Origin: Glandiceps talaboti
Lineage: Eukaryota > Hemichordata > Enteropneusta > Spengelidae
NCBI RefSeq assembly: GCF_964340395.1
Contig: NC_135558.1
Location: 17,740,771-17,804,770 of the forward strand
Length of the DNA stretch: 64,000 nucleotides
Direction of reading: 5' to 3'
Positions within the stretch are counted from its first letter, which is position 1. The number at the start of each line of letters is the position of its first letter. Below, piece by piece: positions 31,152 to 45,024 of the stretch. Under the pieces are notes generated by a model that ran no database searches, was not told the origin of the DNA, and saw nothing but the letters and a program-made list of their open reading frames with translations. The translations under genes were made by a program, and so were the position numbers.

Positions 31152-33174
31152 AATTAATCCGTTCTGTGAGTGGGACATAGTTTTCTCAGTGAAATATGCA
31201 TAGTGTCACATAAACCCATCGAGCCACTTGTATACTGGAACAATGACAATTAGTAACTTAATGCTGTCTGTTTACTTAAGGAATCGTCTAAAATTGTTTG
31301 ACATCCTGTGTTAGATGCTCAAAGAAATACCGCAAATATTAAATATGTGCGTCGCTGAGAAACAAGCACTCATAGTCTAATAGTCTGATAGATATGTGCT
31401 CAATTTTTAGCACAACTGAACTAATAAGGTTCAGTAGTGCTACAGGCATCGAGTGGTGCCTGTCCGTAAACGTTAACATCCCCGGCTGAACATAATGAAA
31501 CCAAAACGTTGTTATACTTATAATGTGCCTAAAGAAAACAATGATACACGTTATTTCATAGTGTTTTAAACATTTATATAGGTTTTCTTTTTAAAACGAC
31601 AGACAACCTGCTATTAGCCATTATACGATGTTCCGAGTGACGAAGTTTCACTAAGACCTGTGCAAAGGAAGGCTCGCGGCTCATATTCAGGAGTCATACC
31701 ACATACGTACTGTGCAGAGCGATGCGGAGTGCGATGCGATCAACCACCTTAGTATATACAGGGCCTAGGGAAGCTTGCACATCCTAGCAAATCGATGTGC
31801 ACATCCTAGCACTAGGATGTGGCCACATCCTAGTGCTAGGAAAAAGAGCATAGCTATGTACCAGCATAGCTATGTTACCCACCATATTCTTGATTGAAAT
31901 TCACCATATTCGTCCCTGTTGACAAGTAATGTAACGTACAACTACTTCCGGGTTTTGAGGATTGCTTCGATTTGAATATTTGTTTCGAACAACAATGGCG
32001 ATAGCCACGTACAGTTACCGACACAGATAAATATATACGCACAAACATCGTTTCCTAAATGACCTCTATTTTCATATATGTAGTACAGCCATTAATAGCC
32101 ATATTTAATAACCATTATGGGCAAAGATTATGGCAAACAATTTCCTTTCAGTGCACAAATTCGAGGCGAACTTCTTCCACATAAATATCAACCTGGGATG
32201 AGTGACACAGGGTCCCCCCCCCTGTTGAGGCAATCCCGTGACGTAAGTCTATACCGGCGTTAGAGCTCGTGTGATTGGTTGGAGGGCATGAAGCGGTATT
32301 TAAACTGAATTCAAATACCGGGATGTTGCCGATAATTAACACATATGAATACTGTGATGTAGATGGTGGAAATTGATTTTTAAATCACCGAAATTTGTAG
32401 TCCATGTGCGATGAAAGGTAAAGATTTTAGCTGAATCGAAAGGCCAGAGTCCTGTAAATTACGTATACTGAGTGTTTATTGTCGTTTAAGATTGATTTGG
32501 GTGTTTTTTGAGGCTTGAAAAGAGGGACAGAGAAAGACCTTGAGTGAACCCTTGTGTTTTTTTTATAGTGATGGGTACAAAAAACTTAAGTATACCCCCA
32601 TGAGTATCTGTTTATTTGCTGGTTTATTTAATTATTTTATTTGTCCCTATACTTGTCGTTCGTTTGCTTGTTCATTTGTCATTTATTTGATGGTTTATTT
32701 ATTTGTTTTGTTTTTTGTTTTGTTTTGTTTGTCACATGGTTCCTGGGTCCCCTGTGATCTCGACTGTAAGATACGTCGTGCCGTTCCGCCCTCACCGGCC
32801 TCCGAGGGGTTGGCCGATGTGTGAGGGCGCCCCGTCACGGCGTACCTTATAAAGGCCTTACAGACTATGACGTATCGAAACTGTTATTTCTTCTGAAAAA
32901 CTGCTTGTACAAGCGACCGTTATTTTGTTTGTTGACCATTGTGGGAAATAAAAGGTAAAACGTTGTTGACCTTTCTAGGACTGTTATACATGTAATATGC
33001 CAACCGAACTCCACCTCCAGTCTGCTGAAACTAAAATCACGTGGGGACGCGACAATGTCATCATGTTTATATGAACGCTTCTTTAGGGGCATAGTGCGAG
33101 AGTAACACAGTACAGTTACACCGAGACAATACATTACAATCGGAATTTATTTTGTTCAGCGGTGCAGACTGTTC
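31152..33174. repeat. C block 3
   Basis: 2023 bp, poly-C of 9 (shortest), GTAAACG allele. Follows K2; ends at a chimeric C-C junction. Confidence 0.95.
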
Positions 33175-35200
33175 AATTAATCCGTTCTGTGAGTGGGACA
33201 TAGTTTTCTCAGTGAAATATGCATAGTGTCACATAAACCCATCGAGCCACTTGTATACTGGAACAATGACAATTAGTAACTTAATGCTGTCTGTTTACTT
33301 AAGGAATCGTCTAAAATTGTTTGACATCCTGTGTTAGATGCTCAAAGAAATACCGCAAATATTAAATATGTGCGTCGCTGAGAAACAAGCACTCATAGTC
33401 TAATAGTCTGATAGATATGTGCTCAATTTTTAGCACAACTGAACTAATAAGGTTCAGTAGTGCTACAGGCATCGAGTGGTGCCTGTCCGTAAATGTTAAC
33501 ATCCCCGGCTGAACATAATGAAACCAAAACGTTGTTATACTTATAATGTGCCTAAAGAAAACAATGATACACGTTATTTCATAGTGTTTTAAACATTTAT
33601 ATAGGTTTTCTTTTTAAAACGACAGACAACCTGCTATTAGCCATTATACGATGTTCCGAGTGACGAAGTTTCACTAAGACCTGTGCAAAGGAAGGCTCGC
33701 GGCTCATATTCAGGAGTCATACCACATACGTACTGTGCAGAGCGATGCGGAGTGCGATGCGATCAACCACCTTAGTATATACAGGGCCTAGGGAAGCTTG
33801 CACATCCTAGCAAATCGATGTGCACATCCTAGCACTAGGATGTGGCCACATCCTAGTGCTAGGAAAAAGAGCATAGCTATGTACCAGCATAGCTATGTTA
33901 CCCACCATATTCTTGATTGAAATTCACCATATTCGTCCCTGTTGACAAGTAATGTAACGTACAACTACTTCCGGGTTTTGAGGATTGCTTCGATTTGAAT
34001 ATTTGTTTCGAACAACAATGGCGATAGCCACGTACAGTTACCGACACAGATAAATATATACGCACAAACATCGTCTCCTAAATGACCTCTATTTTCATAT
34101 ATGTAGTACAGCCATTAATAGCCATATTTAATAACCATTATGGGCAAAGATTATGGCAAACAATTTCCTTTCAGTGCACAAATTCGAGGCGAACTTCTTC
34201 CACATAAATATCAACCTGGGATGAGTGACACAGGGTCCCCCCCCCCCCTGTTGAGGCAATCCCGTGACGTAAGTCTATACCGGCGTTAGAGCTCGTGTGA
34301 TTGGTTGGAGGGCATGAAGCGGTATTTAAACTGAATTCAAATACCGGGATGTTGCCGATAATTAACACATATGAATACTGTGATGTAGATGGTGGAAATT
34401 GATTTTTAAATCACCGAAATTTGTAGTCCATGTGCGATGAAAGGTAAAGATTTTAGCTGAATCGAAAGGCCAGAGTCCTGTAAATTACGTATACTGAGTG
34501 TTTATTGTCGTTTAAGATTGATTTGGGTGTTTTTTGAGGCTTGAAAAGAGGGACAGAGAAAGACCTTGAGTGAACCCTTGTGTTTTTTTTATAGTGATGG
34601 GTACAAAAAACTTAAGTATACCCCCATGAGTATCTGTTTATTTGCTGGTTTATTTAATTATTTTATTTGTCCCTATACTTGTCGTTCGTTTGCTTGTTCA
34701 TTTGTCATTTATTTGATGGTTTATTTATTTGTTTTGTTTTTTGTTTTGTTTTGTTTGTCACATGGTTCCTGGGTCCCCTGTGATCTCGACTGTAAGATAC
34801 GTCGTGCCGTTCCGCCCTCACCGGCCTCCGAGGGGTTGGCCGATGTGTGAGGGCGCCCCGTCACGGCGTACCTTATAAAGGCCTTACAGACTATGACGTA
34901 TCGAAACTGTTATTTCTTCTGAAAAACTGCTTGTACAAGCGACCGTTATTTTGTTTGTTGACCATTGTGGGAAATAAAAGGTAAAACGTTGTTGACCTTT
35001 CTAGGACTGTTATACATGTAATATGCCAACCGAACTCCACCTCCAGTCTGCTGAAACTAAAATCACGTGGGGACGCGACAATGTCATCATGTTTATATGA
35101 ACGCTTCTTTAGGGGCATAGTGCGAGAGTAACACAGTACAGTTACACCGAGACAATACATTACAATCGGAATTTATTTTGTTCAGCGGTGCAGACTGTTC
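33175..35200. repeat. C block 4
   Basis: 2026 bp, poly-C of 12, GTAAATG allele, carries the rarer ATCGTCTCC variant shared with C8 and C10. It is the extra C block of the only three-C period. Confidence 0.95.
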
Positions 35201-37225
35201 AATTAATCCGTTCTGTGAGTGGGACATAGTTTTCTCAGTGAAATATGCATAGTGTCACATAAACCCATCGAGCCACTTGTATACTGGAACAATGACAATT
35301 AGTAACTTAATGCTGTCTGTTTACTTAAGGAATCGTCTAAAATTGTTTGACATCCTGTGTTAGATGCTCAAAGAAATACCGCAAATATTAAATATGTGCG
35401 TCGCTGAGAAACAAGCACTCATAGTCTAATAGTCTGATAGATATGTGCTCAATTTTTAGCACAACTGAACTAATAAGGTTCAGTAGTGCTACAGGCATCG
35501 AGTGGTGCCTGTCCGTAAATGTTAACATCCCCGGCTGAACATAATGAAACCAAAACGTTGTTATACTTATAATGTGCCTAAAGAAAACAATGATACACGT
35601 TATTTCATAGTGTTTTAAACATTTATATAGGTTTTCTTTTTAAAACGACAGACAACCTGCTATTAGCCATTATACGATGTTCCGAGTGACGAAGTTTCAC
35701 TAAGACCTGTGCAAAGGAAGGCTCGCGGCTCATATTCAGGAGTCATACCACATACGTACTGTGCAGAGCGATGCGGAGTGCGATGCGATCAACCACCTTA
35801 GTATATACAGGGCCTAGGGAAGCTTGCACATCCTAGCAAATCGATGTGCACATCCTAGCACTAGGATGTGGCCACATCCTAGTGCTAGGAAAAAGAGCAT
35901 AGCTATGTACCAGCATAGCTATGTTACCCACCATATTCTTGATTGAAATTCACCATATTCGTCCCTGTTGACAAGTAATGTAACGTACAACTACTTCCGG
36001 GTTTTGAGGATTGCTTCGATTTGAATATTTGTTTCGAACAACAATGGCGATAGCCACGTACAGTTACCGACACAGATAAATATATACGCACAAACATCGT
36101 TTCCTAAATGACCTCTATTTTCATATATGTAGTACAGCCATTAATAGCCATATTTAATAACCATTATGGGCAAAGATTATGGCAAACAATTTCCTTTCAG
36201 TGCACAAATTCGAGGCGAACTTCTTCCACATAAATATCAACCTGGGATGAGTGACACAGGGTCCCCCCCCCCCTGTTGAGGCAATCCCGTGACGTAAGTC
36301 TATACCGGCGTTAGAGCTCGTGTGATTGGTTGGAGGGCATGAAGCGGTATTTAAACTGAATTCAAATACCGGGATGTTGCCGATAATTAACACATATGAA
36401 TACTGTGATGTAGATGGTGGAAATTGATTTTTAAATCACCGAAATTTGTAGTCCATGTGCGATGAAAGGTAAAGATTTTAGCTGAATCGAAAGGCCAGAG
36501 TCCTGTAAATTACGTATACTGAGTGTTTATTGTCGTTTAAGATTGATTTGGGTGTTTTTTGAGGCTTGAAAAGAGGGACAGAGAAAGACCTTGAGTGAAC
36601 CCTTGTGTTTTTTTTATAGTGATGGGTACAAAAAACTTAAGTATACCCCCATGAGTATCTGTTTATTTGCTGGTTTATTTAATTATTTTATTTGTCCCTA
36701 TACTTGTCGTTCGTTTGCTTGTTCATTTGTCATTTATTTGATGGTTTATTTATTTGTTTTGTTTTTTGTTTTGTTTTGTTTGTCACATGGTTCCTGGGTC
36801 CCCTGTGATCTCGACTGTAAGATACGTCGTGCCGTTCCGCCCTCACCGGCCTCCGAGGGGTTGGCCGATGTGTGAGGGCGCCCCGTCACGGCGTACCTTA
36901 TAAAGGCCTTACAGACTATGACGTATCGAAACTGTTATTTCTTCTGAAAAACTGCTTGTACAAGCGACCGTTATTTTGTTTGTTGACCATTGTGGGAAAT
37001 AAAAGGTAAAACGTTGTTGACCTTTCTAGGACTGTTATACATGTAATATGCCAACCGAACTCCACCTCCAGTCTGCTGAAACTAAAATCACGTGGGGACG
37101 CGACAATGTCATCATGTTTATATGAACGCTTCTTTAGGGGCATAGTGCGAGAGTAACACAGTACAGTTACACCGAGACAATACATTACAATCGGAATTTA
37201 TTTTGTTCAGCGGTGCAGACTGTTC
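35201..37225. repeat. C block 5
   Basis: 2025 bp, poly-C of 11, GTAAATG allele. Confidence 0.95.
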
Positions 37226-39107
37226 TATTAATCTATTCTGTGAGTGGGACATAGTTTTCTCAGTGAAATAAGAATAGTGTCACATAAACCCATCGCGCCA
37301 CTTGTATACACCAGATGTATTAGGGTGATCCTATATTTTTTTATGTTTCCCATTAATTTTTCATAGCAACTATGGGTCGACCGGTCGGTCGTAAGAGTAC
37401 TGTACTACTGTTCAAAACCCGAAACTCCAAATAGCTCCAGTCTGTAAATGAGTAATGAGTGTTGTGCACTAAGGCAGCTTACAAATGGGGCCGTATTCAA
37501 AAAATGCTCTCGCTCAAATAAAGTAATCTCTTATTAAATGCAAAATAAATACCCACAACTATAACATTTACTGCAACAATATTTATTTCAAGCTGCACCT
37601 GGTATAGTCCTGCTTGCATACGGAGGAATTCGGGACTCGATTCTGACAATTGTCCCTTAGAGTCAAGTCAGTAATACAGACTCGTGCACCGTCATGTAAG
37701 CAGGACTACACCTGGTATATCATCTCTATTACATTAAAATACATTACAACAACACGTGTACTTTGAAAACAATTATGGCAATTCACTGTGAAATCTGAAA
37801 AAAAATCACACGGTTCTAATAAAGGAAACTAAGCGCTATAAACGTGTGCGTAAACGTGTTCGGTTTGAATGTCCACCAAGATCCATTCACAATCGACATG
37901 CCTGTGTACTGACTTCCAATGGTAGATGATTAGTACAAGCTGACTCCATGCAATTTTCTTGAGGCATTATTGAATTTTGAATCATGGCGTAGACAATCAT
38001 GAATATGTGTACATGTAAATTTTTAACGACAAGGTGGAATCAGGCGCAAATGTTACTTGTTAATGCATATAGTTTCAGGTTTTTTGTGTCCGGCTGAACT
38101 CAATCTGTTTTGAACTAATTTCTTAGTGTCTTATTACATATAACTGTCCGCAAATAATTGTATTTTCTTTAACAGCAATGCAATTATCTATGCACAAATC
38201 ACTACAATTGGAGACTTCAGTTAGAAGGTTTCCTGCTCGGTCAGGTTAGTGTCCACAGCGTTGTTGGCTGCAGGTTTTACAGACCTTATTGCCATGGTAC
38301 TGGTTGTTCTCGTCTTTCCACAGCTTTCCATATTTGCTGAGAATGATGCCTCGTCCATTTTCTTTTACAATAATGGACCGGTCACATGGAACTTCATACC
38401 CTGTAGAGATCCATTTTCCATCCCTAGTTACGACGGATATGATGTTCCCTACCATTTGAAGGCTGTCATTCGAATCTATTGCCACGTAGCCTCTAGGCCT
38501 GATTATGTGTTCATAGTTAGCTGACTGTTTCACAGCAAAAGACACTCCTTTGATTGCTGCATCAATTTCCCGTGAATCGCGTAATAGTAACTGACGGTCA
38601 TTATCAGCCTTTACGAAGATCGTAGTAGGATAGGCATTGGCAACATGGTACTTTGGGGCCATTCTGACAGCTACTATTTCGACAAGTGCGTTCTAGTCAA
38701 TAAACACGTACCTACCCATTTATTTTATATATGTATAGTTTAGTCTCTTTGAGAGGCTAGTTCATTGGAGCATCGAGAAGCACGTGTTTCAATAAACCAA
38801 TCAGCGTTCTCCATTTTCAAATTCCTTAATTTACACAACATATTGATTATATTCGTAGGCAAAGGATGGTTCATACCATATATGGTAATAAAAAAACACA
38901 TGGATGACAACAATTCTTGTATACGGTGTAAACTTCCAGTACGCTAAACTTATTATGCGTTCATTAGTTTATAGTGTTTTAAACATTTAATGTAGGTTTT
39001 CTTTTTACTTATTGTTTGAATTTGATGTGTAGTGAAACATTTTGCCTTCTTCGACAAGACAACACATTAAAATGGGAATCTATTTTGTTCAGCAATGTAG
39101 ACTGTTC
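37226..39107. repeat. K block 3
   Basis: 1882 bp, poly-A of 8. Confidence 0.95.
38246..38662 (-). CDS. Unrecognised 138-residue protein, K-block gene copy 3
   Basis: Protein identical to copy 1. The 7.96-kb spacing from copy 2 reflects the extra C block between them. Confidence 0.65.
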   Translation of the reverse strand: MAPKYHVANAYPTTIFVKADNDRQLLLRDSREIDAAIKGVSFAVKQSANYEHIIRPRGYVAIDSNDSLQMVGNIISVVTRDGKWISTGYEVPCDRSIIVKENGRGIILSKYGKLWKDENNQYHGNKVCKTCSQQRCGH

Positions 39108-41117
39108 AATTAATCCGTTCTGTGAGTGGGACATAGTTTTCTCAGTGAAATATGCATAGTGTCACATAAACCCATCGAGCCACTTGTATACTGGAACAAT
39201 GACAATTAGTAACTTAATGCTGTCTGTTTAAAATTGTTTGACATCCTGTGTTAGATGCTCAAAGAAATACCGCAAATATTAAATATGTGCGTCGCTGAGA
39301 AACAAGCACTCATAGTCTAATAGTCTGATAGATATGTGCTCAATTTTTAGCACAACTGAACTAATAAGGTTCAGTAATGCTACAGGCATCGAGTGGTGCC
39401 TGTCCGTAAATGTTAACATCCCCGGCTGAACATAATGAAACCAAAACGTTGTTATACTTATAATGTGCCTAAAGAAAACAATGATACACGTTATTTCATA
39501 GTGTTTTAAACATTTATATAGGTTTTCTTTTTAAAACGACAGACAACCTGCTATTAGCCATTATACGATGTTCCGAGTGACGAAGTTTCACTAAGACCTG
39601 TGCAAAGGAAGGCTCGCGGCTCATATTCAGGAGTCATACCACATACGTACTGTGCAGAGCGATGCGGAGTGCGATGCGATCAACCACCTTAGTATATACA
39701 GGGCCTAGGGAAGCTTGCACATCCTAGCAAATCGATGTGCACATCCTAGCACTAGGATGTGGCCACATCCTAGTGCTAGGAAAAAGAGCATAGCTATGTA
39801 CCAGCATAGCTATGTTACCCACCATATTCTTGATTGAAATTCACCATATTCGTCCCTGTTGACAAGTAATGTAACGTACAACTACTTCCGGGTTTTGAGG
39901 ATTGCTTCGATTTGAATATTTGTTTCGAACAACAATGGCGATAGCCACGTACAGTTACCGACACAGATAAATATATACGCACAAACATCGTTTCCTAAAT
40001 GACCTCTATTTTCATATATGTAGTACAGCCATTAATAGCCATATTTAATAACCATTATGGGCAAAGATTATGGCAAACAATTTCCTTTCAGTGCACAAAT
40101 TCGAGGCGAACTTCTTCCACATAAATATCAACCTGGGATGAGTGACACAGGGTCCCCCCCCCCCCTGTTGAGGCAATCCCGTGACGTAAGTCTATACCGG
40201 CGTTAGAGCTCGTGTGATTGGTTGGAGGGCATGAAGCGGTATTTAAACTGAATTCAAATACCGGGATGTTGCCGATAATTAACACATATGAATACTGTGA
40301 TGTAGATGGTGGAAATTGATTTTTAAATCACCGAAATTTGTAGTCCATGTGCGATGAAAGGTAAAGATTTTAGCTGAATCGAAAGGCCAGAGTCCTGTAA
40401 ATTACGTATACTGAGTGTTTATTGTCGTTTAAGATTGATTTGGGTGTTTTTTGAGGCTTGAAAAGAGGGACAGAGAAAGACCTTGAGTGAACCCTTGTGT
40501 TTTTTTTATAGTGATGGGTACAAAAAACTTAAGTATACCCCCATGAGTATCTGTTTATTTGCTGGTTTATTTAATTATTTTATTTGTCCCTATACTTGTC
40601 GTTCGTTTGCTTGTTCATTTGTCATTTATTTGATGGTTTATTTATTTGTTTTGTTTTTTGTTTTGTTTTGTTTGTCACATGGTTCCTGGGTCCCCTGTGA
40701 TCTCGACTGTAAGATACGTCGTGCCGTTCCGCCCTCACCGGCCTCCGAGGGGTTGGCCGATGTGTGAGGGCGCCCCGTCACGGCGTACCTTATAAAGGCC
40801 TTACAGACTATGACGTATCGAAACTGTTATTTCTTCTGAAAAACTGCTTGTACAAGCGACCGTTATTTTGTTTGTTGACCATTGTGGGAAATAAAAGGTA
40901 AAACGTTGTTGACCTTTCTAGGACTGTTATACATGTAATATGCCAACCGAACTCCACCTCCAGTCTGCTGAAACTAAAATCACGTGGGGACGCGACAATG
41001 TCATCATGTTTATATGAACGCTTCTTTAGGGGCATAGTGCGAGAGTAACACAGTACAGTTACACCGAGACAATACATTACAATCGGAATTTATTTTGTTC
41101 AGCGGTGCAGACTGTTC
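39108..41117. repeat. C block 6
   Basis: 2010 bp, poly-C of 12, with a private 16-bp deletion near 39230 that removes the CTTAAGGAATCG segment. Carries GTAATGC, a variant found otherwise only in C7, and the GTAAATG allele, unusual for a block that follows K. Confidence 0.95.
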
Positions 41118-43142
41118 AATTAATCCGTTCTGTGAGTGGGACATAGTTTTCTCAGTGAAATATGCATAGTGTCACATAAACCCATCGAGCCACTTGTATA
41201 CTGGAACAATGACAATTAGTAACTTAATGCTGTCTGTTTACTTAAGGAATCGTCTAAAATTGTTTGACATCCTGTGTTAGATGCTCAAAGAAATACCGCA
41301 AATATTAAATATGTGCGTCGCTGAGAAACAAGCACTCATAGTCTAATAGTCTGATAGATATGTGCTCAATTTTTAGCACAACTGAACTAATAAGGTTCAG
41401 TAATGCTACAGGCATCGAGTGGTGCCTGTCCGTAAATGTTAACATCCCCGGCTGAACATAATGAAACCAAAACGTTGTTATACTTATAATGTGCCTAAAG
41501 AAAACAATGATACACGTTATTTCATAGTGTTTTAAACATTTATATAGGTTTTCTTTTTAAAACGACAGACAACCTGCTATTAGCCATTATACGATGTTCC
41601 GAGTGACGAAGTTTCACTAAGACCTGTGCAAAGGAAGGCTCGCGGCTCATATTCAGGAGTCATACCACATACGTACTGTGCAGAGCGATGCGGAGTGCGA
41701 TGCGATCAACCACCTTAGTATATACAGGGCCTAGGGAAGCTTGCACATCCTAGCAAATCGATGTGCACATCCTAGCACTAGGATGTGGCCACATCCTAGT
41801 GCTAGGAAAAAGAGCATAGCTATGTACCAGCATAGCTATGTTACCCACCATATTCTTGATTGAAATTCACCATATTCGTCCCTGTTGACAAGTAATGTAA
41901 CGTACAACTACTTCCGGGTTTTGAGGATTGCTTCGATTTGAATATTTGTTTCGAACAACAATGGCGATAGCCACGTACAGTTACCGACACAGATAAATAT
42001 ATACGCACAAACATCGTTTCCTAAATGACCTCTATTTTCATATATGTAGTACAGCCATTAATAGCCATATTTAATAACCATTATGGGCAAAGATTATGGC
42101 AAACAATTTCCTTTCAGTGCACAAATTCGAGGCGAACTTCTTCCACATAAATATCAACCTGGGATGAGTGACACAGGGTCCCCCCCCCCCTGTTGAGGCA
42201 ATCCCGTGACGTAAGTCTATACCGGCGTTAGAGCTCGTGTGATTGGTTGGAGGGCATGAAGCGGTATTTAAACTGAATTCAAATACCGGGATGTTGCCGA
42301 TAATTAACACATATGAATACTGTGATGTAGATGGTGGAAATTGATTTTTAAATCACCGAAATTTGTAGTCCATGTGCGATGAAAGGTAAAGATTTTAGCT
42401 GAATCGAAAGGCCAGAGTCCTGTAAATTACGTATACTGAGTGTTTATTGTCGTTTAAGATTGATTTGGGTGTTTTTTGAGGCTTGAAAAGAGGGACAGAG
42501 AAAGACCTTGAGTGAACCCTTGTGTTTTTTTTATAGTGATGGGTACAAAAAACTTAAGTATACCCCCATGAGTATCTGTTTATTTGCTGGTTTATTTAAT
42601 TATTTTATTTGTCCCTATACTTGTCGTTCGTTTGCTTGTTCATTTGTCATTTATTTGATGGTTTATTTATTTGTTTTGTTTTTTGTTTTGTTTTGTTTGT
42701 CACATGGTTCCTGGGTCCCCTGTGATCTCGACTGTAAGATACGTCGTGCCGTTCCGCCCTCACCGGCCTCCGAGGGGTTGGCCGATGTGTGAGGGCGCCC
42801 CGTCACGGCGTACCTTATAAAGGCCTTACAGACTATGACGTATCGAAACTGTTATTTCTTCTGAAAAACTGCTTGTACAAGCGACCGTTATTTTGTTTGT
42901 TGACCATTGTGGGAAATAAAAGGTAAAACGTTGTTGACCTTTCTAGGACTGTTATACATGTAATATGCCAACCGAACTCCACCTCCAGTCTGCTGAAACT
43001 AAAATCACGTGGGGACGCGACAATGTCATCATGTTTATATGAACGCTTCTTTAGGGGCATAGTGCGAGAGTAACACAGTACAGTTACACCGAGACAATAC
43101 ATTACAATCGGAATTTATTTTGTTCAGCGGTGCAGACTGTTC
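41118..43142. repeat. C block 7
   Basis: 2025 bp, poly-C of 11, shares GTAATGC with C6 but lacks its deletion. Confidence 0.95.
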
Positions 43143-45024
43143 TATTAATCTATTCTGTGAGTGGGACATAGTTTTCTCAGTGAAATAAGAATAGTGTCAC
43201 ATAAACCCATCGCGCCACTTGTATACACCAGATGTATTAGGGTGATCCTATATTTTTTTATGTTTCCCATTAATTTTTCATAGCAACTATGGGTCGACCG
43301 GTCGGTCGTAAGAGTACTGTACTACTGTTCAAAACCCGAAACTCCAAATAGCTCCAGTCTGTAAATGAGTAATGAGTGTTGTGCACTAAGGCAGCTTACA
43401 AATGGGGCCGTATTCAAAAAATGCTCTCGCTCAAATAAAGTAATCTCTTATTAAATGCAAAATAAATACCCACAACTATAACATTTACTGCAACAATATT
43501 TATTTCAAGCTGCACCTGGTATAGTCCTGCTTGCATACGGAGGAATTCGGGACTCGATTCTGACAATTGTCCCTTAGAGTCAAGTCAGTAATACAGACTC
43601 GTGCACCGTCATGTAAGCAGGACTACACCTGGTATATCATCTCTATTACATTAAAATACATTACAACAACACGTGTACTTTGAAAACAATTATGGCAATT
43701 CACTGTGAAATCTGAAAAAAAATCACACGGTTCTAATAAAGGAAACTAAGCGCTATAAACGTGTGCGTAAACGTGTTCGGTTTGAATGTCCACCAAGATC
43801 CATTCACAATCGACATGCCTGTGTACTGACTTCCAATGGTAGATGATTAGTACAAGCTGACTCCATGCAATTTTCTTGAGGCATTATTGAATTTTGAATC
43901 ATGGCGTAGACAATCATGAATATGTGTACATGTAAATTTTTAACGACAAGGTGGAATCAGGCGCAAATGTTACTTGTTAATGCATATAGTTTCAGGTTTT
44001 TTGTGTCCGGCTGAACTCAATCTGTTTTGAACTAATTTCTTAGTGTCTTATTACATATAACTGTCCGCAAATAATTGTATTTTCTTTAACAGCAATGCAA
44101 TTATCTATGCACAAATCACTACAATTGGAGACTTCAGTTAGAAGGTTTCCTGCTCGGTCAGGTTAGTGTCCACAGCGTTGTTGGCTGCAGGTTTTACAGA
44201 CCTTATTGCCATGGTACTGGTTGTTCTCGTCTTTCCACAGCTTTCCATATTTGCTGAGAATGATGCCTCGTCCATTTTCTTTTACAATAATGGACCGGTC
44301 ACATGGAACTTCATACCCTGTAGAGATCCATTTTCCATCCCTAGTTACGACGGATATGATGTTCCCTACCATTTGAAGGCTGTCATTCGAATCTATTGCC
44401 ACGTAGCCTCTAGGCCTGATTATGTGTTCATAGTTAGCTGACTGTTTCACAGCAAAAGACACTCCTTTGATTGCTGCATCAATTTCCCGTGAATCGCGTA
44501 ATAGTAACTGACGGTCATTATCAGCCTTTACGAAGATCGTAGTAGGATAGGCATTGGCAACATGGTACTTTGGGGCCATTCTGACAGCTACTATTTCGAC
44601 AAGTGCGTTCTAGTCAATAAACACGTACCTACCCATTTATTTTATATATGTATAGTTTAGTCTCTTTGAGAGGCTAGTTCATTGGAGCATCGAGAAGCAC
44701 GTGTTTCAATAAACCAATCAGCGTTCTCCATTTTCAAATTCCTTAATTTACACAACATATTGATTATATTCGTAGGCAAAGGATGGTTCATACCATATAT
44801 GGTAATAAAAAAACACATGGATGACAACAATTCTTGTATACGGTGTAAACTTCCAGTACGCTAAACTTATTATGCGTTCATTAGTTTATAGTGTTTTAAA
44901 CATTTAATGTAGGTTTTCTTTTTACTTATTGTTTGAATTTGATGTGTAGTGAAACATTTTGCCTTCTTCGACAAGACAACACATTAAAATGGGAATCTAT
45001 TTTGTTCAGCAATGTAGACTGTTC
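43143..45024. repeat. K block 4
   Basis: 1882 bp, poly-A of 8. Confidence 0.95.
44163..44579 (-). CDS. Unrecognised 138-residue protein, K-block gene copy 4
   Basis: Protein identical to copy 1. Confidence 0.65.
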   Translation of the reverse strand: MAPKYHVANAYPTTIFVKADNDRQLLLRDSREIDAAIKGVSFAVKQSANYEHIIRPRGYVAIDSNDSLQMVGNIISVVTRDGKWISTGYEVPCDRSIIVKENGRGIILSKYGKLWKDENNQYHGNKVCKTCSQQRCGH

